From Schistocerca nitens (lineage: Eukaryota > Arthropoda > Insecta > Orthoptera > Acrididae): DNA of 64,000 nucleotides. Positions 1 to 11,619 of the stretch are shown in pieces (positions within the stretch are counted from its first letter, which is position 1; the number at the start of each line of letters is the position of its first letter). The position numbers and the translations under genes were made by a program. Location of the stretch: positions 504,466,594 to 504,530,593 of the forward strand of contig NC_064619.1 in the NCBI RefSeq assembly GCF_023898315.1, in the 5' to 3' direction. Under the pieces are notes generated by a model. That model was not told where the DNA came from. It saw only the letters and a list, made by a program, of their open reading frames with translations, and did no database searches.

Positions 1-74
1 TTCTAAGTTCTAGGGGACTTATGACCACAGCAGTTGAGTCCCATAGTGCTCAGAGCCATTTGAACCATTTGAAC
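1..74 (+). mobile_element. SINE family 1, 3' part (cut by window edge)
   Basis: The segment matches the 3' half of the SINE copies at 9523-9726 and 3993-4139, including 'ttctaaggttct'-like sequence, 'ctaggggact' and 'agtcccatagtgctcagagcc'. The tRNA-like head with the pol III boxes would lie before position 1. The element ends in 'tttgaaccatttgaa'. Confidence 0.85.
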
Positions 75-3000
75 TCAGGCTGACTAAATGGAAACCACTA
101 TTTTCTGGCCTTATAAAGGAGGAATCTGAGAACCATAGCAAATGAGGTCACGTCAGCCGAAAGTAATTCAGTCGCTGGCAGTAAAACCGAGACTGTAAAC
201 AATAAACCTGAACATGGTATTGATGTTTGCAAATATTTTAAAATATCGTGCATTTATGTCTGTCAGCGCACGTAGAAGGAACAAGATCGATTTACGGACG
301 GAAGATGCTTATCTGTTTCCTAACAGTCAAGCCCACTCTAGTAGTACAGTTGAAGATTATAGCGCAGTTGACAATATTAATGCCTAGGCAACAACTGGTA
401 AACAACTCGACCCGTAAAGAAAAATTCCGTTCGTTGTCAGACAGCCTACGACAAACAAATCAGAAATGTCTGCATTGGAGATCGTTTAGGCTGACACGAT
501 TGACGTGCTCTAGAGCTACTACTTGAACCGCGATTAGCAAGCGTAAGCATCTACGGTTTCACCATCTGAAAAATAAATAAATAAAGCAGAGTCAAGTTTC
601 GACTGAAAAATGTAAGAGGAAAACATCCGTGAGTAAACAAAGATCCCTCAACAACTTCCAATGGTGACCTCGGGGAGAGCGATAGTGATGATGTGCCAGT
701 GTCTGAGTCGGAATAAATCTCCCGCCCCAAACACCAACTGTCTGCGATAAGTCGTAAGGGAGAAATGAAAGTTCATAACCGGTGAAATTTAGGGTCAATA
801 AGCATCAACCGGAAATATAAAGAGATGGGAAGCGTATTTTTAATACAATATCGAGACCTATTACGAAGCCAAGAATGTCAAGTATAGAAACCGGAATTCA
901 AAAGAAGTAATTTACAGCCTGAAAAGACCTAAACGACCTATAAAAATAATAAAGTCTGTGCTTTAAGTATCCATAGAAATTCAACTAAGCTAAAACTGTT
1001 TCCAACAGTTCTTATATGCGGCTGAAATCGACAGAGGGTAAATGTTACAATCAATCAAAGCAATTTTACCTTATTAATTCACTTTCCTTAACGATAAAGA
1101 TTTCTAGTTGCTGTAGATATCGAAGTGATTAGATTTAGACAAAATATCAGCATCGATACATTGTAAAGAAGCATAAGTTTCGGTTTTAGAAAAAAGAGTG
1201 TCATTAACGACTTCAACAGAAGGAGAAATTGAAAAGGGGCTTTATTATATTAGTGTCTATCTTCAATTCTATGGAATGAAATCATGTCCTTATCAGTTCA
1301 TTTAATTAAAGAAATATAAAATAAAAGTTGCCTCACTAAACGAAATAGTTCCTTCATTTAATTTCTTTCGTTGTTTAGGAGAAAGAAAAGTGTTGTGGAA
1401 TTCCGCTGAAATAGCTCGATTTCGTGGTCCCCTGATGTCATAGTTTTTTCGCTGTATTGTTTGTTGATATGTTGCAAGCGTAATGCGATTATAGCTGAGG
1501 TATGCCGAACATAATGACATACTGCACCACAGACGGGTGTGGGACTAACAATCATTTACTGCGCACCAGGTTTTTGTTTCTTGGGGACAATGCGTTTTAA
1601 ACAGTCACATGAATTCCACACAACAGGCTGCTTTTTATGCATGGAATGGGGTAATAAACAGATAAGGTGGTCACGTTTTTCTCCTTGGTCTCACAACAAC
1701 GTGATATGATGCCCATGACGTGTTAACACAACATAATCACCACCAGATGCCTTCACAAATTTCGCAAAATTGTGAAACTGAGTCTGAATCCAGGAAAGGC
1801 AAGCCTGGCATGCAGACACGGAGCTAAACATCCAAAAATGAGATACCCTGTTCTCTATGCGAGATTGTCATGTACTGGAATACCCATGGTTTCGCATATT
1901 AGGATCAGCCATCTTCCGTTAGAAACTTTGCCCCACAGTTACGCTGCTCGGTTTGAAGAAGAATTCATTTCAATGAATGGAACAGTACTTTGTGAAGAAT
2001 ATGATCTTATGAATATCGTTGCAACAGTTTTTCAGCTTCATATACTAAAGCCATACAAGCACTTACACTCAAAAAACGAAATTCAGCGCTTTTGAAATAG
2101 ACTATTCAGACAATGTACAACTCCATAATGACATATCGTCATGCTCTACGCCTCAGACGCTTTGAGAGCTAAGTTATGATATATCCCATCTGAACGCTTT
2201 AGTCAGAATATTGCTGCTCCGCATTAGGGAACCCTCCCATAACAGGCACAGTTTTTCTATGCTCAAAATCAATTAGAGTAATGACACCATAATTTGGGTG
2301 AATTAAAAATCGTGTTAAACCACAACATAAATAGTTTTTTGAAACTAAATTCTGACTGCCTTGACAAATTAGCAAGATACGATTCATAATTTCTGTTGGA
2401 AAAGTATATTCCACACTTCTTCTGTCAATAGGAAATTCGTGCTGCGTCGTACCTCGCTATCTCCTTCACATCGTTATACACCTCCAACTGCGCTTTTAAC
2501 AAGTATTGTGCCGCAGAATTTAAACGTTTTATTTAGTTCCACTATACGAAACATTTGAACTTATTTTTACAAGCAAACATATAATTGAAGTTGGAGATCA
2601 AAATTCATCAACTCATCGTTATCTAGCTATTCTCTGGACTTCTTCTTAATGATTTTTCCTGTTGGATCTAATTTCCCGTCCTGTCTGCTATTTCTGTGAA
2701 TAGTTTCTTGCATACAGACAAAACTTTGCGTCCGGAAACGTCATTTGGAACAGTCTTCCTTTGTTTTGAGATTCATAGTGATAGCGAATTTTAGTGTTCC
2801 TAAGTAAAAGGGCTAAAAGGGTTCCGTTGAGTTAGGCGTAGCTTGAAAAAAAAAGAAAAGAAAAAATAGAAAACGTATGTCATTATCAGTCTCATTCGTA
2901 TGAAAGAACTGAATAATCATTCGGTTAGTTACTCTCTCCTATATTTGAAATACGAACCTTTTAAAACATAAAATTTTACTAGAAGTTTGACTGGCATAAA

Positions 3001-3363
3001 ATGATTTCCTACTCTAAATAAAAATATTCCCTTACTCGTATGAAACGAAGGCCCTCTAAATAAGTATAATGGGTACTGTTGAAACTTTTCTGAGATTTAT
3101 GATATAGTTTATAGTTCTCTAAAAGACTACAAATTATATCTAACAGTGTCGTACTCATCAAGACAAGAGAAGGGACCACAGAAAGGCCATTGGCGCCAAC
3201 CACGATGGGGACAAAGAAAATACAGGACATATGGCGGAATAGAGCTCTGATCCAATAGGTGACAATTAGGCACTTTGCGAGCGAGCAGCACTGTGATTAT
3301 AACAATGTCTTCGGAACGCATATAGTGCAGCGATTCAAATTACAACGTATCTAGCGATCGCTA
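75..3363. other. Unassigned stretch, no supported gene
   Basis: Only short open frames occur here (107 codons at most, 1772-2095) and none shows a recognisable domain. A purine-rich A/G tract lies near 2846-2868. I see no tRNA, repeat array or transposon end that I can name. Intergenic or intronic DNA of a large insect genome is the simplest reading. Confidence 0.5.
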
Positions 3364-3371
3364 TCGACATC

Positions 3372-3579
3372 AACAAATGTGTGAATACCTAAGGGACCAA
3401 ACCGCTGACGTCGTCGGCCCCTAGACTTGCACGCGACTTAAACTAACTAAAAACACGTTTTGCTAAGAACAACACACACACACACCCATGCCAGAGGGAG
3501 GACTCGAAACTCCGGCGGGATGGGCCGCGCAATCCGCGACATTGCGTCTCAAACCACGTGGCCACTGCGCACGGCCCTG
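3372..3579 (-). mobile_element. SINE family 2, antisense, with 8-bp target duplication
   Basis: On the minus strand it has a tRNA-like head and a body ending in the family tail. On the plus strand it reads 'cccatgccagagggaggactcgaa', the reverse of the pol III B box region. The direct repeat 'tcgacatc' flanks it at 3364-3371 and 3580-3587. Sister copies lie at 9763-9973, 12355-12714 and 28494-28678. It carries a short (CA)n run near 3474-3485. Confidence 0.8.
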
Positions 3580-3587
3580 TCGACATC

Positions 3588-3992
3588 TGTACTCCGTGTA
3601 TATTTTTTAATTCGTATTAATTTCTAATGTAGCGAACAGTATGTCACGGTGGTACCATAATTTGTTGCTGCTATAACCCAAAACGGGCATTAACGTGGCC
3701 AAATTGTGGCCAACATTCGTGACTGGCTCCACGCGCCGAAAATGCCCCATATGGGACTTAGACTTTTTCCATGCGAACAGTATTGTTCTGTCGACTGTAC
3801 GTCATTACACCCTATTTCAAGTCAAAGCCAGAGTTCATCAGTCGTACCCGTGACGAGATGCTTTAGGTACATAAGAAATCTGAAGAACCTGCTAGCCAGA
3901 AACAGATCAGCAAAACTGTCTACCGGAGTATATCAGAACAGCACTATTGCGTTAGCTGGCTAAAAAATTAAGTCACGGAGACGTCGAAGATG
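3588..3992. other. Unassigned stretch
   Basis: An 85-codon open frame (3706-3963, plus) runs through it without any domain I recognise. It stops just before the truncated SINE. Treat it as non-coding unless transcripts say otherwise. Confidence 0.4.
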
Positions 3993-4139
3993 AGACCGCT
4001 ACGGTCGCAGGTTCGAATCCTGCCTCGGGCATGGATGTGTGTGATGTCCTTAGGTTAGTTAGGTTTAAGTAGTTCTAAGTTCTAGGGGACTGATGACCTC
4101 AGAAGTTAAGTCCCATAGTGCTCATAGCCATTTGAACCA
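3993..4139 (+). mobile_element. SINE family 1, 5'-truncated, sense
   Basis: The copy begins inside the tRNA-like head at 'gaccgctacggtcgcag', so the A box is missing. The B box 'ggttcgaatcc' (4010-4020) and the whole tail are present. It ends at 'gccatttgaacca'. I see no target duplication. Confidence 0.85.
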
Positions 4140-4146
4140 ACTATAA

Positions 4147-4830
4147 CATGGCCTTGTTCCCCCCCCCCCTTTCCCAGGGCCCCCTTTTTCCTCTCCCCTC
4201 CTTCTCCCAGAGCGGATTTTCCTCCTTCCCCCCCCCCCTGGGACCCTGCCACCATACTTGCCTCTTTCCTTCCCACATCCCTCCGTACCTGGCCCTCTTC
4301 AGCGCGCCCCCCGCCCATGTCCCCCCTCTCTTCCACTCCCTCCCTCCCACCATCCCTTCTTCCGGTCTCCCTCATCTCCTTGCGCCTGGCAGATCCTCCG
4401 TTTTGATCATCGTCAGTGTGCCACGTCAGTGTTGTGTTTAGTGCTCTTTCTCCTGTGCGTCAAGAGGTGTGATTTTAATTGTGTGCTGCCTTGAGGTTCG
4501 CTGTCAGTGTTTCTTATGTGCTACGCCATCCGCCGATACTTTTTATGCTCCGATCATACTGTGCCTTGTGTTCTTTTAACTGTCGCAGTGTGTGGCTTTT
4601 TGTGTGCACTACTTTTAAACAGTTTTTTATCTCCATTTTACAGTCGCCTTTTTTTGTCTATTGCCTTCCATGATGTTCCCCCTTTTTTATCTCTGTGTTC
4701 ACCATATTTTCTCCTTTGTATATTTTCCACTGTCTTCTATTGTTTGTTCTATGTCTTTCGGCTGAAGAGCAGCGCATATGCTGCTGCCAGCCCGCCCCGA
4801 TGGGGAATTGAAATACAATAAAGAAAAAAA
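4147..4830 (+). mobile_element. Probable LINE 3' end with polyadenylation signal and A-tail
   Basis: A C/T-rich stretch (4160-4380) is followed by T-rich sequence and then 'gctgctgccagcccgcc'. It closes with an AATAAA-type signal ('caataaagaaaa') and an A-tract at 4822-4833. This is how a poly(A) non-LTR element or processed transcript ends, and the closing block resembles an abundant orthopteran LINE 3' UTR that I recall. The open frames of 64-104 codons here look like low-complexity accidents. No RT domain remains in the copy. Confidence 0.55.
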
Positions 4831-4833
4831 AAA

Positions 4834-5186
4834 CCTAGTCCAGTCAGTCGGGTACTCGCTCAGGATTGCGTCTATATCTCGGCGGTACAGCGTTCTGGTC
4901 GTTGCTCGTTGTTGACGTTTGCCTGGCTCTGGTTCCGAGTGGATTTACTGTTGGTGTTTGGTGTTGCGGTTTCTACAAGCCTCCGTTGTTTATCTCTTCC
5001 TTGTTGTGTCGGTCATTGCCGGTTGTTGTCGGTTGTCGTAGGTCTGCCGTCCGACTCGTACTTGTGTTTGTTTACCCGGTGGTGCGTGCTCCACCGCCGG
5101 CGGCTTCCCCGCCTGGCCGCTCCGATCTGTAGCCCGAGGCGTTCCCGCGGTTGGTTTTGGTTACTACAGCACGGCAGAGAAGCTTA
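4834..5186 (+). other. GC-rich segment directly after an A-tail
   Basis: The segment starts right at the A-tail of the preceding element ('aaacctagtccagtcagtcggg'). It is G+C- and T-rich and free of recognisable protein similarity. It may be the 5' UTR of another LINE copy or the original genomic target. The sharp composition change at 4834 and back near 5186 is the only evidence. Confidence 0.3.
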
Positions 5187-6690
5187 AAATTGGTTCGATG
5201 ATCTTTCTGCAGGGCACTTTATTATGAATTGCTTCGTAATAACATGGATGCAGAGATGGATGTACATTGTGATCCACTACATTGTGTTACTAATGCTAAC
5301 ATATTAATGTGACGAAAAAGGCCTAAACGGGAAGGTCCACATAAACTTACTTGGCCTAAAGCAGATCGCCCACGGCGTGCCGAACTTCATGCGGGCTGCG
5401 GAGACGGGCTAATGCCTGGAATGTCATTCAGCTTTGCTCGGTCCTTCTCGGAAGTACCCGTTACAGCGCGACATTACATATAGCATTGCGCTGTGGCATT
5501 GTGCGGTCGGCACAGCTCTCTGAGTTCTGCAGAATCGTGGTGTCAGCGCTGCTTACCCTTCGCTATTTGTTCGTGGCATGAAGGACGTTCACAGCTCCAG
5601 TGGCTTTTTTCAGGAGAACAGGCAGTGTAGCGATATATCGTCACAATCCTTTATAACGAATGGGAATGACAGAAGAGATGGATGAGAACTCTCAATTAGC
5701 ATAAGCGACGGGTACTGTTTATATGCGACAAAAGACATTATACTACGATTCAGGACGAATTAAAAATTTTAGATGACAATAAAAGGGCAAAAGTTATAGC
5801 GTTCGACAGATGGGATTCATTGTTCTGTACGTCAAGAAACACTTTGTGCTAAATTTGCAGCCGTGGAGAACCTGATGAAAATTGGTAGTAGAAGTAGCAA
5901 AATTTAGGATGTCGCACGCATTATTCCATTTTCAGTTACAACACTTATCAATGGAAACGAACGCAAAGTACGGAGACTTCATGTATTCGTTCAGAGTACG
6001 CTTGTTAAGTCAAGGGGCATGCCTGAAACCATTTTTCGATTTACATCTCGCTATCTTTAATTTATGAAGCACAAAAGAATGCAGGAAATAAAACTGAAAC
6101 ATACGAATGGATTGCACACTTCGCATTTAACGTGGCGTGAGCTTGAACGCACACTGTCCGCAGTGAGACACCGCTAGGTAGCTTCTTTCTGAATTGGTGG
6201 AGATGCACGTAAAAAGAAAATCTGACAAAGACAGTCCTGCTCCCTAAGTTCATTGGCTTAAGGAAAGCGCAAAGTGTGAAGAGTTCATTGTGGCCTTGCA
6301 ATAATTTCAACGATAGTCTTATAAAGATTTTGAAAACACTGTCAGTCCATCATCTGCTTTAGAGCAGCTTTCGATACCGTTTGCCGTTTCAGTTTAAAGT
6401 GCCCCTGTGCAAGCGCAGATGTAACTGATGGACCTTCAAGGTAATTCCAGTTTTAATTATAAATCATTTTGCGTTAAAACTGTCCAGAACGTCTACATTG
6501 CTTTAGTCACGTCGATTTTCCAAGTCTCCACAACCAGGTTGCAAAAGTGCTACAATATTTCGATCGATATGTTTGTGTGAAAGACGGTTTTTCGATTATA
6601 AGACTGCATAATTCATGAATACTTGGCAACTTGAGGGTGAAACACTGTGTAATTGTCTGCGTCTGTCCATTATGCCGATAAAAATTTTAA
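5187..6690. other. Unassigned stretch
   Basis: Open frames do not exceed 82 codons and none has a recognisable domain. No repeat in this part matches another part of the window as far as I could see. Confidence 0.4.
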
Positions 6691-6883
6691 GAATAGAAAT
6701 AATCTGTCGTCAGCTGCACAAATTTTTATAACATTAACTTATTGACTAGTTTCGACAAATTAATTTGCCATCCTCAGAAGATCATACAATTGAGCTTGCA
6801 TCGGAAAGCAATCGTCAAGCAAACTGTGGACGTTAGATTCCTACAAAAAATGAGTGTAGAATAAGAATTTAGTGATTAACAGG
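6691..6883 (-). repeat. PLE 1 terminal repeat, 3' copy, with hammerhead-like core
   Basis: It is the reverse complement of 10286-10477 with scattered mismatches. On the minus strand it holds CTGAGGA (6771-6777), one base, an 8-bp self-complementary stem (6754-6769) and GAAA (6750-6753). It lies downstream of the PLE coding frame and on the same strand, as expected for a PLE 3' tail. Confidence 0.75.
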
Positions 6884-8159
6884 CTTGGATCAGCATTAAC
6901 AGCAGATTAATAACAAGAAGTGTACAGGAATAAAGAGATTACAAACATGCTGTAATTTTTTACATGTTTCTGTCAAGCAGTTAAAAAGTGACGTAAGAAA
7001 ATCCAAAGATGTGGTGAATAAAAAATTTCACATCAAAGTAAATATTTTAAAAAAAGGTCAAAAGCACGAAACTTATGATGATTAGCACCGACAGACTGAT
7101 AGATTGACTATAAAAGATTTCGCTTATATAAGAAGCAACGAGTGATTGTGAGGCTAAAAGCTAACAGAGATTAATCACAATGAGGGCGAAAGTGTGTTTA
7201 GCGAAAGTCAAACAAAACTGAACATCAGTCTTAAAGAAATGGAACACGATTAAAACCTTACGTCGCGTGCTAAAGTAAAACTTTTTTCCACAAATATGAC
7301 ATAACTTATAAAAAGCGCTGAAGAATGGGTACGAAGACCAGATTTATTTCATAATCAGCTGACGGTGGCGCCAAGGGCCGATGGAGAAGCGGCGCTACAT
7401 TGAACTTCCAGTAGTTTGACATAGAGGCTGGCCGCTGAACACAAGTTTTCAGCGTCGCAAGTAAGTTGGCACGCCCCGGCTGAGAGATCCGACTCGATGG
7501 TAAGCGTGAGGTCTCACTGCGTATTTAAAAGTTGTATTTCCGTTTAGGGCTTGTTCCTAAGGCTCTTATAAATACTAGCTACAGCACAGCAAAACGTAAG
7601 TTAATACCTCAGCCAGATAACGGAGTAACGTAGGACTATGTAATAGTCACGCTGACCACTATACAAATGGGTGGCTCGAGGCTCTGACTAGCCATTACAG
7701 TGAAAACATATTTTTTAAAAAATATATAGAAAAATAAATTAAGTTAAAAATCAACAAGATATTTTGAGTAGATAACAAACTTGAGGAAAAAATTACCAAC
7801 CAACAGACGCAAATGACCGTTCATAACATGCAGTAAACAGCATTAAGCAAAATGGGTGGCTATAAGTGATGGAATCGAGGGAATAATTGTCGTGTTTACT
7901 ATATGATACAAACTATTGGTTTAGCAAATAAACTGGTTGCAAAGCATTTGAAAAGAGAAGAAAACGGTCTGTTTCTAGCCGAGAACTTACCATTCAGCAA
8001 ATGTCTGGAGTCCGAACAAGAATGCTTATAAATTTCTCTCTCTTCTAAAAGATTCATTTTGCATCAATTATCCATTATGTGCAAGATTTCCATACTAAGT
8101 AATGCATGTAATGGACGTAATAGCTTTCCTGCTTCATGGTGTTCAGCGAATGTCGGTAA
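6884..8159 (-). other. PLE 1 3' non-coding part
   Basis: No open frame of note lies between the GIY-YIG remnant and the terminal repeat. The sequence is A+T-rich with a more G+C-rich block near 7360-7510. It is included in PLE 1 because it sits between the coding remnant and the tail. A later insertion within it cannot be excluded. Confidence 0.45.
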
Positions 8160-9420
8160 GTATTCTCGCCGTATCTGTTCGATAAATGTTACTGAACCGA
8201 GTGTTAAATGCTCTTTCTGTTTGTTCTAAACAAAAACCTGGGCACACACTGCATTTAATTTTGTGTATCCCAGATTTTAGATATTAATCAATAGAAAACT
8301 TGTGAGACTTTTAGAAGTGAACGCCATGTTGAGGTCGTACTTTCTTAAACAATCCCGTAATCCGATAGGAAATATCACCTAAAAACGGAATGGAAAAATA
8401 TTTCTTTGCAGTAGGGCCATCTTTATTTAATACAGTTACACCAGAGTTCTTATTAGTTCTTGCCATGTGAAGTTGTTGCGTGAAATTGGCTTGATAGCCC
8501 TTACTGACAGCAATATTAAGTTGCGTGACAATAGCAGACGGTGTTAAAGGAAACTCAAACATCCGGTCAATCATAGCACTAATGAATGCAACTGTATGGC
8601 TATGGCAGGAAGACGTAGGGAAGATACTATGAGTCGTATTGGGTTTTCTGTTGGTATCAGAGTTAATCTTCCCATCTGCTAGCCTCAATTTGAGGTCAAG
8701 GGCGCTAAGTTCATAACACACCTTCCCGATTTCGTACCTGAATTTAATTTTCGGGTGGAATCGTTTTAGTGTGTCGCTAAGAGACATGAACTCATTGACA
8801 TCACCTTTGAACAATATGATGGTATCATCTAAGTACCGTCCATAGGAAGAAATTTAACCAGCCATAACGGGGTAATATTCAAAAATCTGATCTCGAAATG
8901 CTTGACAGAAACGTCAGCAAAAAGCCCGGATCGGCAGTTCCCCAAAGCGAGGCCTCCGTCATGCTGGAACAGTTGTCCATCTAAACTGAAATAATTGTGC
9001 TTAAGAATAATTTTCAAAAGTGTGGTCTTTTCTTAAATTTCTATAGTCTGCAATTGATCATATTTGTTGAGATTGTTTCTGAAAAAGGTGACTGTTTCTT
9101 CTATTGGAATGTTGGTGTTGAGGTTGTGTACGTCAAGTGATGCAAGCAAATGCCCAGAAGGAAACTTAACATCTCTCAATGCGTTAATTAGTTCATTCGT
9201 AATTTTAGCATAAAAAGGAGTTTCATATGTTTTAAGTTTTTTAAGAAGAAATAACAGTTTTTGGATAGGAAGTAGCCAGGGCTTGTAATTCCATTGACAG
9301 TCGGACTGGTCGGCCATAGTTCTTTATGTATCTTAACTTGTGATCGCAGGGTTGGGGTCCTGAGGTTCATACATAACCATCTCGTACGGTCCTTAGGGGA
9401 AAGAAGGAATCAAAAGCTTC
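8160..9420 (-). pseudogene. PLE 1 reverse transcriptase / GIY-YIG pseudogene
   Basis: Minus-strand frames at 9033-9317, 8829-9017 and 8311-8814 line up as successive parts of one PLE polyprotein. They show 'LLASLDVHNLNTNIPIEE' (the RT block around the first catalytic Asp), a block around 'HDGGLALGNCRSGLF' in place of the usual GxAMGSPLSP, and 'LKRFHPKIKFRYE' (the block after the RT palm). Beyond the stop, about 8275-8160 reads 'GIHKIKCSVCP' and 'CLEQTERAFNTRF', a decayed GIY-YIG domain. At least two frame changes and stops disable the gene. The YxDD block is not recognisable. Confidence 0.75.
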
Positions 9421-9522
9421 TAAGGTATCTTCTGCTGATGAAATGAATATTACTGTCAGGGAACATTTCGTTAACATTTGTTAACATTATTGTTTCTATA
9501 CAAGATGACTGAGAAGTTCCGT

Positions 9523-9726
9523 AGCCGGCCGAAGTGGCCGTGCGGTTAAAGGCGCTGCAGTCTGGAACCGCAAGACCGCTACGGTCGCAGGTTCGAATCC
9601 TGCCTCGGGCATGGATGTTTGTGATGTCCTTAGGTTAGTTAGGTTTAACTAGTTCTAAGTTCTAGGGGACTAATGACCTCATCAGTTGAGTCCCATAGTG
9701 CTCAGAGCCATCTGAACCATTTTTTT
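9523..9726 (+). mobile_element. SINE family 1, full length, inside PLE 1
   Basis: The head 'gccggccgaagtggccgtgc' holds a pol III A-box-like sequence, and 'ggttcgaatcc' is the B box. The body runs to 'gccatctgaaccattttttt'. A 10-bp direct repeat 'gaagttccgt' flanks it at 9513-9522 and 9727-9736. It is inserted into the antisense PLE, so it is younger than that element. Confidence 0.92.
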
Positions 9727-9762
9727 GAAGTTCCGTTTATCTTCCTTGATGATGAGTGCATT

Positions 9763-9973
9763 TTTCAAACTGGAAATTTGTGGTAAGTTCCTATGGGACC
9801 AAACTGCTCAGAACATCGGTCCCTAGGCTTACACACTACTTGATCTAACTCAAACTAACTTATGCTAAAGACAACACATACACCCATGCCCGAGGGAGGT
9901 CTCGAAGCTCCGATGGGGAGAGCCACCTGAACCGTGGGAAGGTGCCGCAGACCGCGCGGCTACCCCGCGCGGG
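9763..9973 (-). mobile_element. SINE family 2, antisense, inside PLE 1
   Basis: On the minus strand it begins with the 'ccgcgcgg' tRNA-like head, and 'cccatgcccgagggagg' on the plus strand marks the B-box side. It ends with the family tail near 'aaatttgtggtaag'. The repeat 'gagtgcatt' flanks it at 9754-9762 and 9974-9982. Confidence 0.9.
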
Positions 9974-9982
9974 GAGTGCATT

Positions 9983-10285
9983 ATCATCTCTAAGGTTTTT
10001 ATTAATAAGCTTAACTGTAGCAAGAGAATCAATCTTAACCTAGTTGCTACTGTTTATCTCTTTAGTGACGAAAACATTAACTTTAGACACTATCTTGGCT
10101 TGTTCACGCCTATCTAACTTAACAGCGTTCATAGCAAAATTGTTTTGGTCAGAATATCTTCGCATTTTTACATTACTTTGTAACTGCTTGAAAACACTAT
10201 GTAAATTTTTTAACGAAGGTACATTTATAATGTGTTTATTACTATACACTTATGATTATTAATATGCGGTTAATTGTTATAAAAT
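9983..10285 (-). pseudogene. PLE 1 N-terminal coding remnant
   Basis: A 69-codon minus-strand frame (10040-10249) is rich in Asn and Lys ('SLKNLHSVFKQLQSNVK'). It sits where the N-terminal part of a PLE polyprotein would be, between the inverted terminal repeat and the SINE-split RT part. I assign it by position only and do not recognise a motif. Confidence 0.4.
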
Positions 10286-10477
10286 CCTGGTAATCTCTAA
10301 ATTCTTATTCTATACCCATTTTTGTAGGACTGTACCGTATAGAGTTTGCTTGACGATTGGTTTCTGGTATAAGATTAATTGTCAAATCTTCTGAGGTTGG
10401 CAAATTAATTTGTCGAAACTAGTCAAGAGGTTAATGTAATAAAAATTTGTGCAGCTGACGATTGTTCATTTCTATTC
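10286..10477 (+). repeat. PLE 1 terminal repeat, inverted 5' copy
   Basis: It is the inverted partner of 6691-6883. It holds CTGAGGT (10391-10397), one base, the 16-base palindromic stem 'ggcaaattaatttgtc' (10399-10414) and GAAA (10415-10418). Its strand is opposite to the PLE coding strand. Confidence 0.75.
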
Positions 10478-11610
10478 ACTGAACGTACTTCTCAGCTCCT
10501 GACTGACAGCCATGAATAGAAATTAGATAAAAATTATGTTATGTCTCCAGTACACCAAAACTAATACATTAATACTGAAAGCTTATTTTGTCTGTGATGT
10601 ATGTTGTTGAGAAATGTGAAATATAAAACCAAGCCGTATGCAGCGTGACTGTACTGCCATCTAACTGCGGTGCGTGTGCTGTTTTCCCCTGCTCCCCTGC
10701 CGTCGGCGTGGTGGTGGAGCTAATGTGAGGCGGGGCTGAGTGTTTTGCCACTTGGGCCCGGGCATAAACCGCGAGCCGAAACTTTGGCCACCTCTGGCCT
10801 AAAGCAGCATATATCTCACATAACGAAAAAGGAAAAAGCTTTAAAAAAGTAAAAGACAACGCAAGTAAATCAATTATTGACCGGAATACAGGAAGAGAAA
10901 CCAGATGTTGTGTTTTGTTCAAACAAAAACATTAATCTGCACATACAACGCATCTAAACGTCTGTATCATAATCATACTCAAGACTCTCACATTTGTTCT
11001 GGTACCGCTGAAGGCAGAAACGACACTCTATCCACGGTGCTCCAGTACGATTCTATATATCATATTCCTAGTCCAAGTTGCACATGTAACATGTAGTGTT
11101 ATCAGAAGATTAGGCGTTTGTTCCCCCTTTCTTCCCCATGGATTTGCGGCAGACGGTTTGTCAGGATCAGCGACGCGTGTCGTTAGGGACACGCTATGGA
11201 CTTTTGCAGACTTTGATTTTCTGTGTCTGTTCCTGGTTCACATACAGAAGTAAACAGTATTTGCTCTTCCAATGAGGTCTGATTAACTTCCGCAAATGGT
11301 TTACCGGAGAGTGAAGTTGCTACTGCATTTGATGGTATTGCTTCTCTGTAAAAAGAGTGTATCCCGGCGTTATGCTCATCATGCAATAATAATGTTTATT
11401 TGACAGTATTTACCATCAATTTAGAGCCATAATAAATAACGAAAGTTTCATATGTACTTGTCTGTACGCTTTACACTATGCTCCACGTACGCTTAACAAC
11501 AGTTTCGTGAACTGTTCTATTTTATAACCTCTTTTATATATTTTTACTATGGTAACACTGGTTACCTAAGAAAATGCTAAAATAAGGCTTGAAATAGGAA
11601 AGGTGTTCGA
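10478..11610. other. Unassigned stretch
   Basis: A 117-codon minus-strand frame (10569-10922) and shorter ones occur, none with a recognisable domain. A G+C-rich patch lies at about 10660-10790. I see no supported gene. Confidence 0.4.
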
Positions 11611-11619
11611 GAACTGTGT

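Larger units (their letters stand above)
6691..10477 (-). mobile_element. Penelope-like element 1 (antisense), flanked by inverted copies of its tail
   Basis: PLEs are retroelements with a telomerase-related RT and usually a GIY-YIG endonuclease. The minus strand here encodes, in order, an N-terminal region (about 10250-9980), an RT domain broken by frameshifts (about 9420-8310) and a GIY-YIG remnant (about 8270-8160). A non-coding 3' part follows. The ends are about 190-bp inverted repeats: 6691-6883 and 10286-10477. The coding part is interrupted by SINEs at 9523-9726 and 9763-9973. The element is dead, and the inverted end arrangement is known for Penelope insertions. Confidence 0.8.

Noticed and set aside
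4148..4821. Overlapping frames of 64-104 codons
   Set aside because: Pyrimidine-rich low-complexity sequence gives long frames by chance; the segment reads as a LINE 3' UTR.
8311..8814. A host gene of 167 codons on the minus strand
   Set aside because: The sequence fits the PLE RT thumb region and neighbouring frames supply the adjoining RT blocks.
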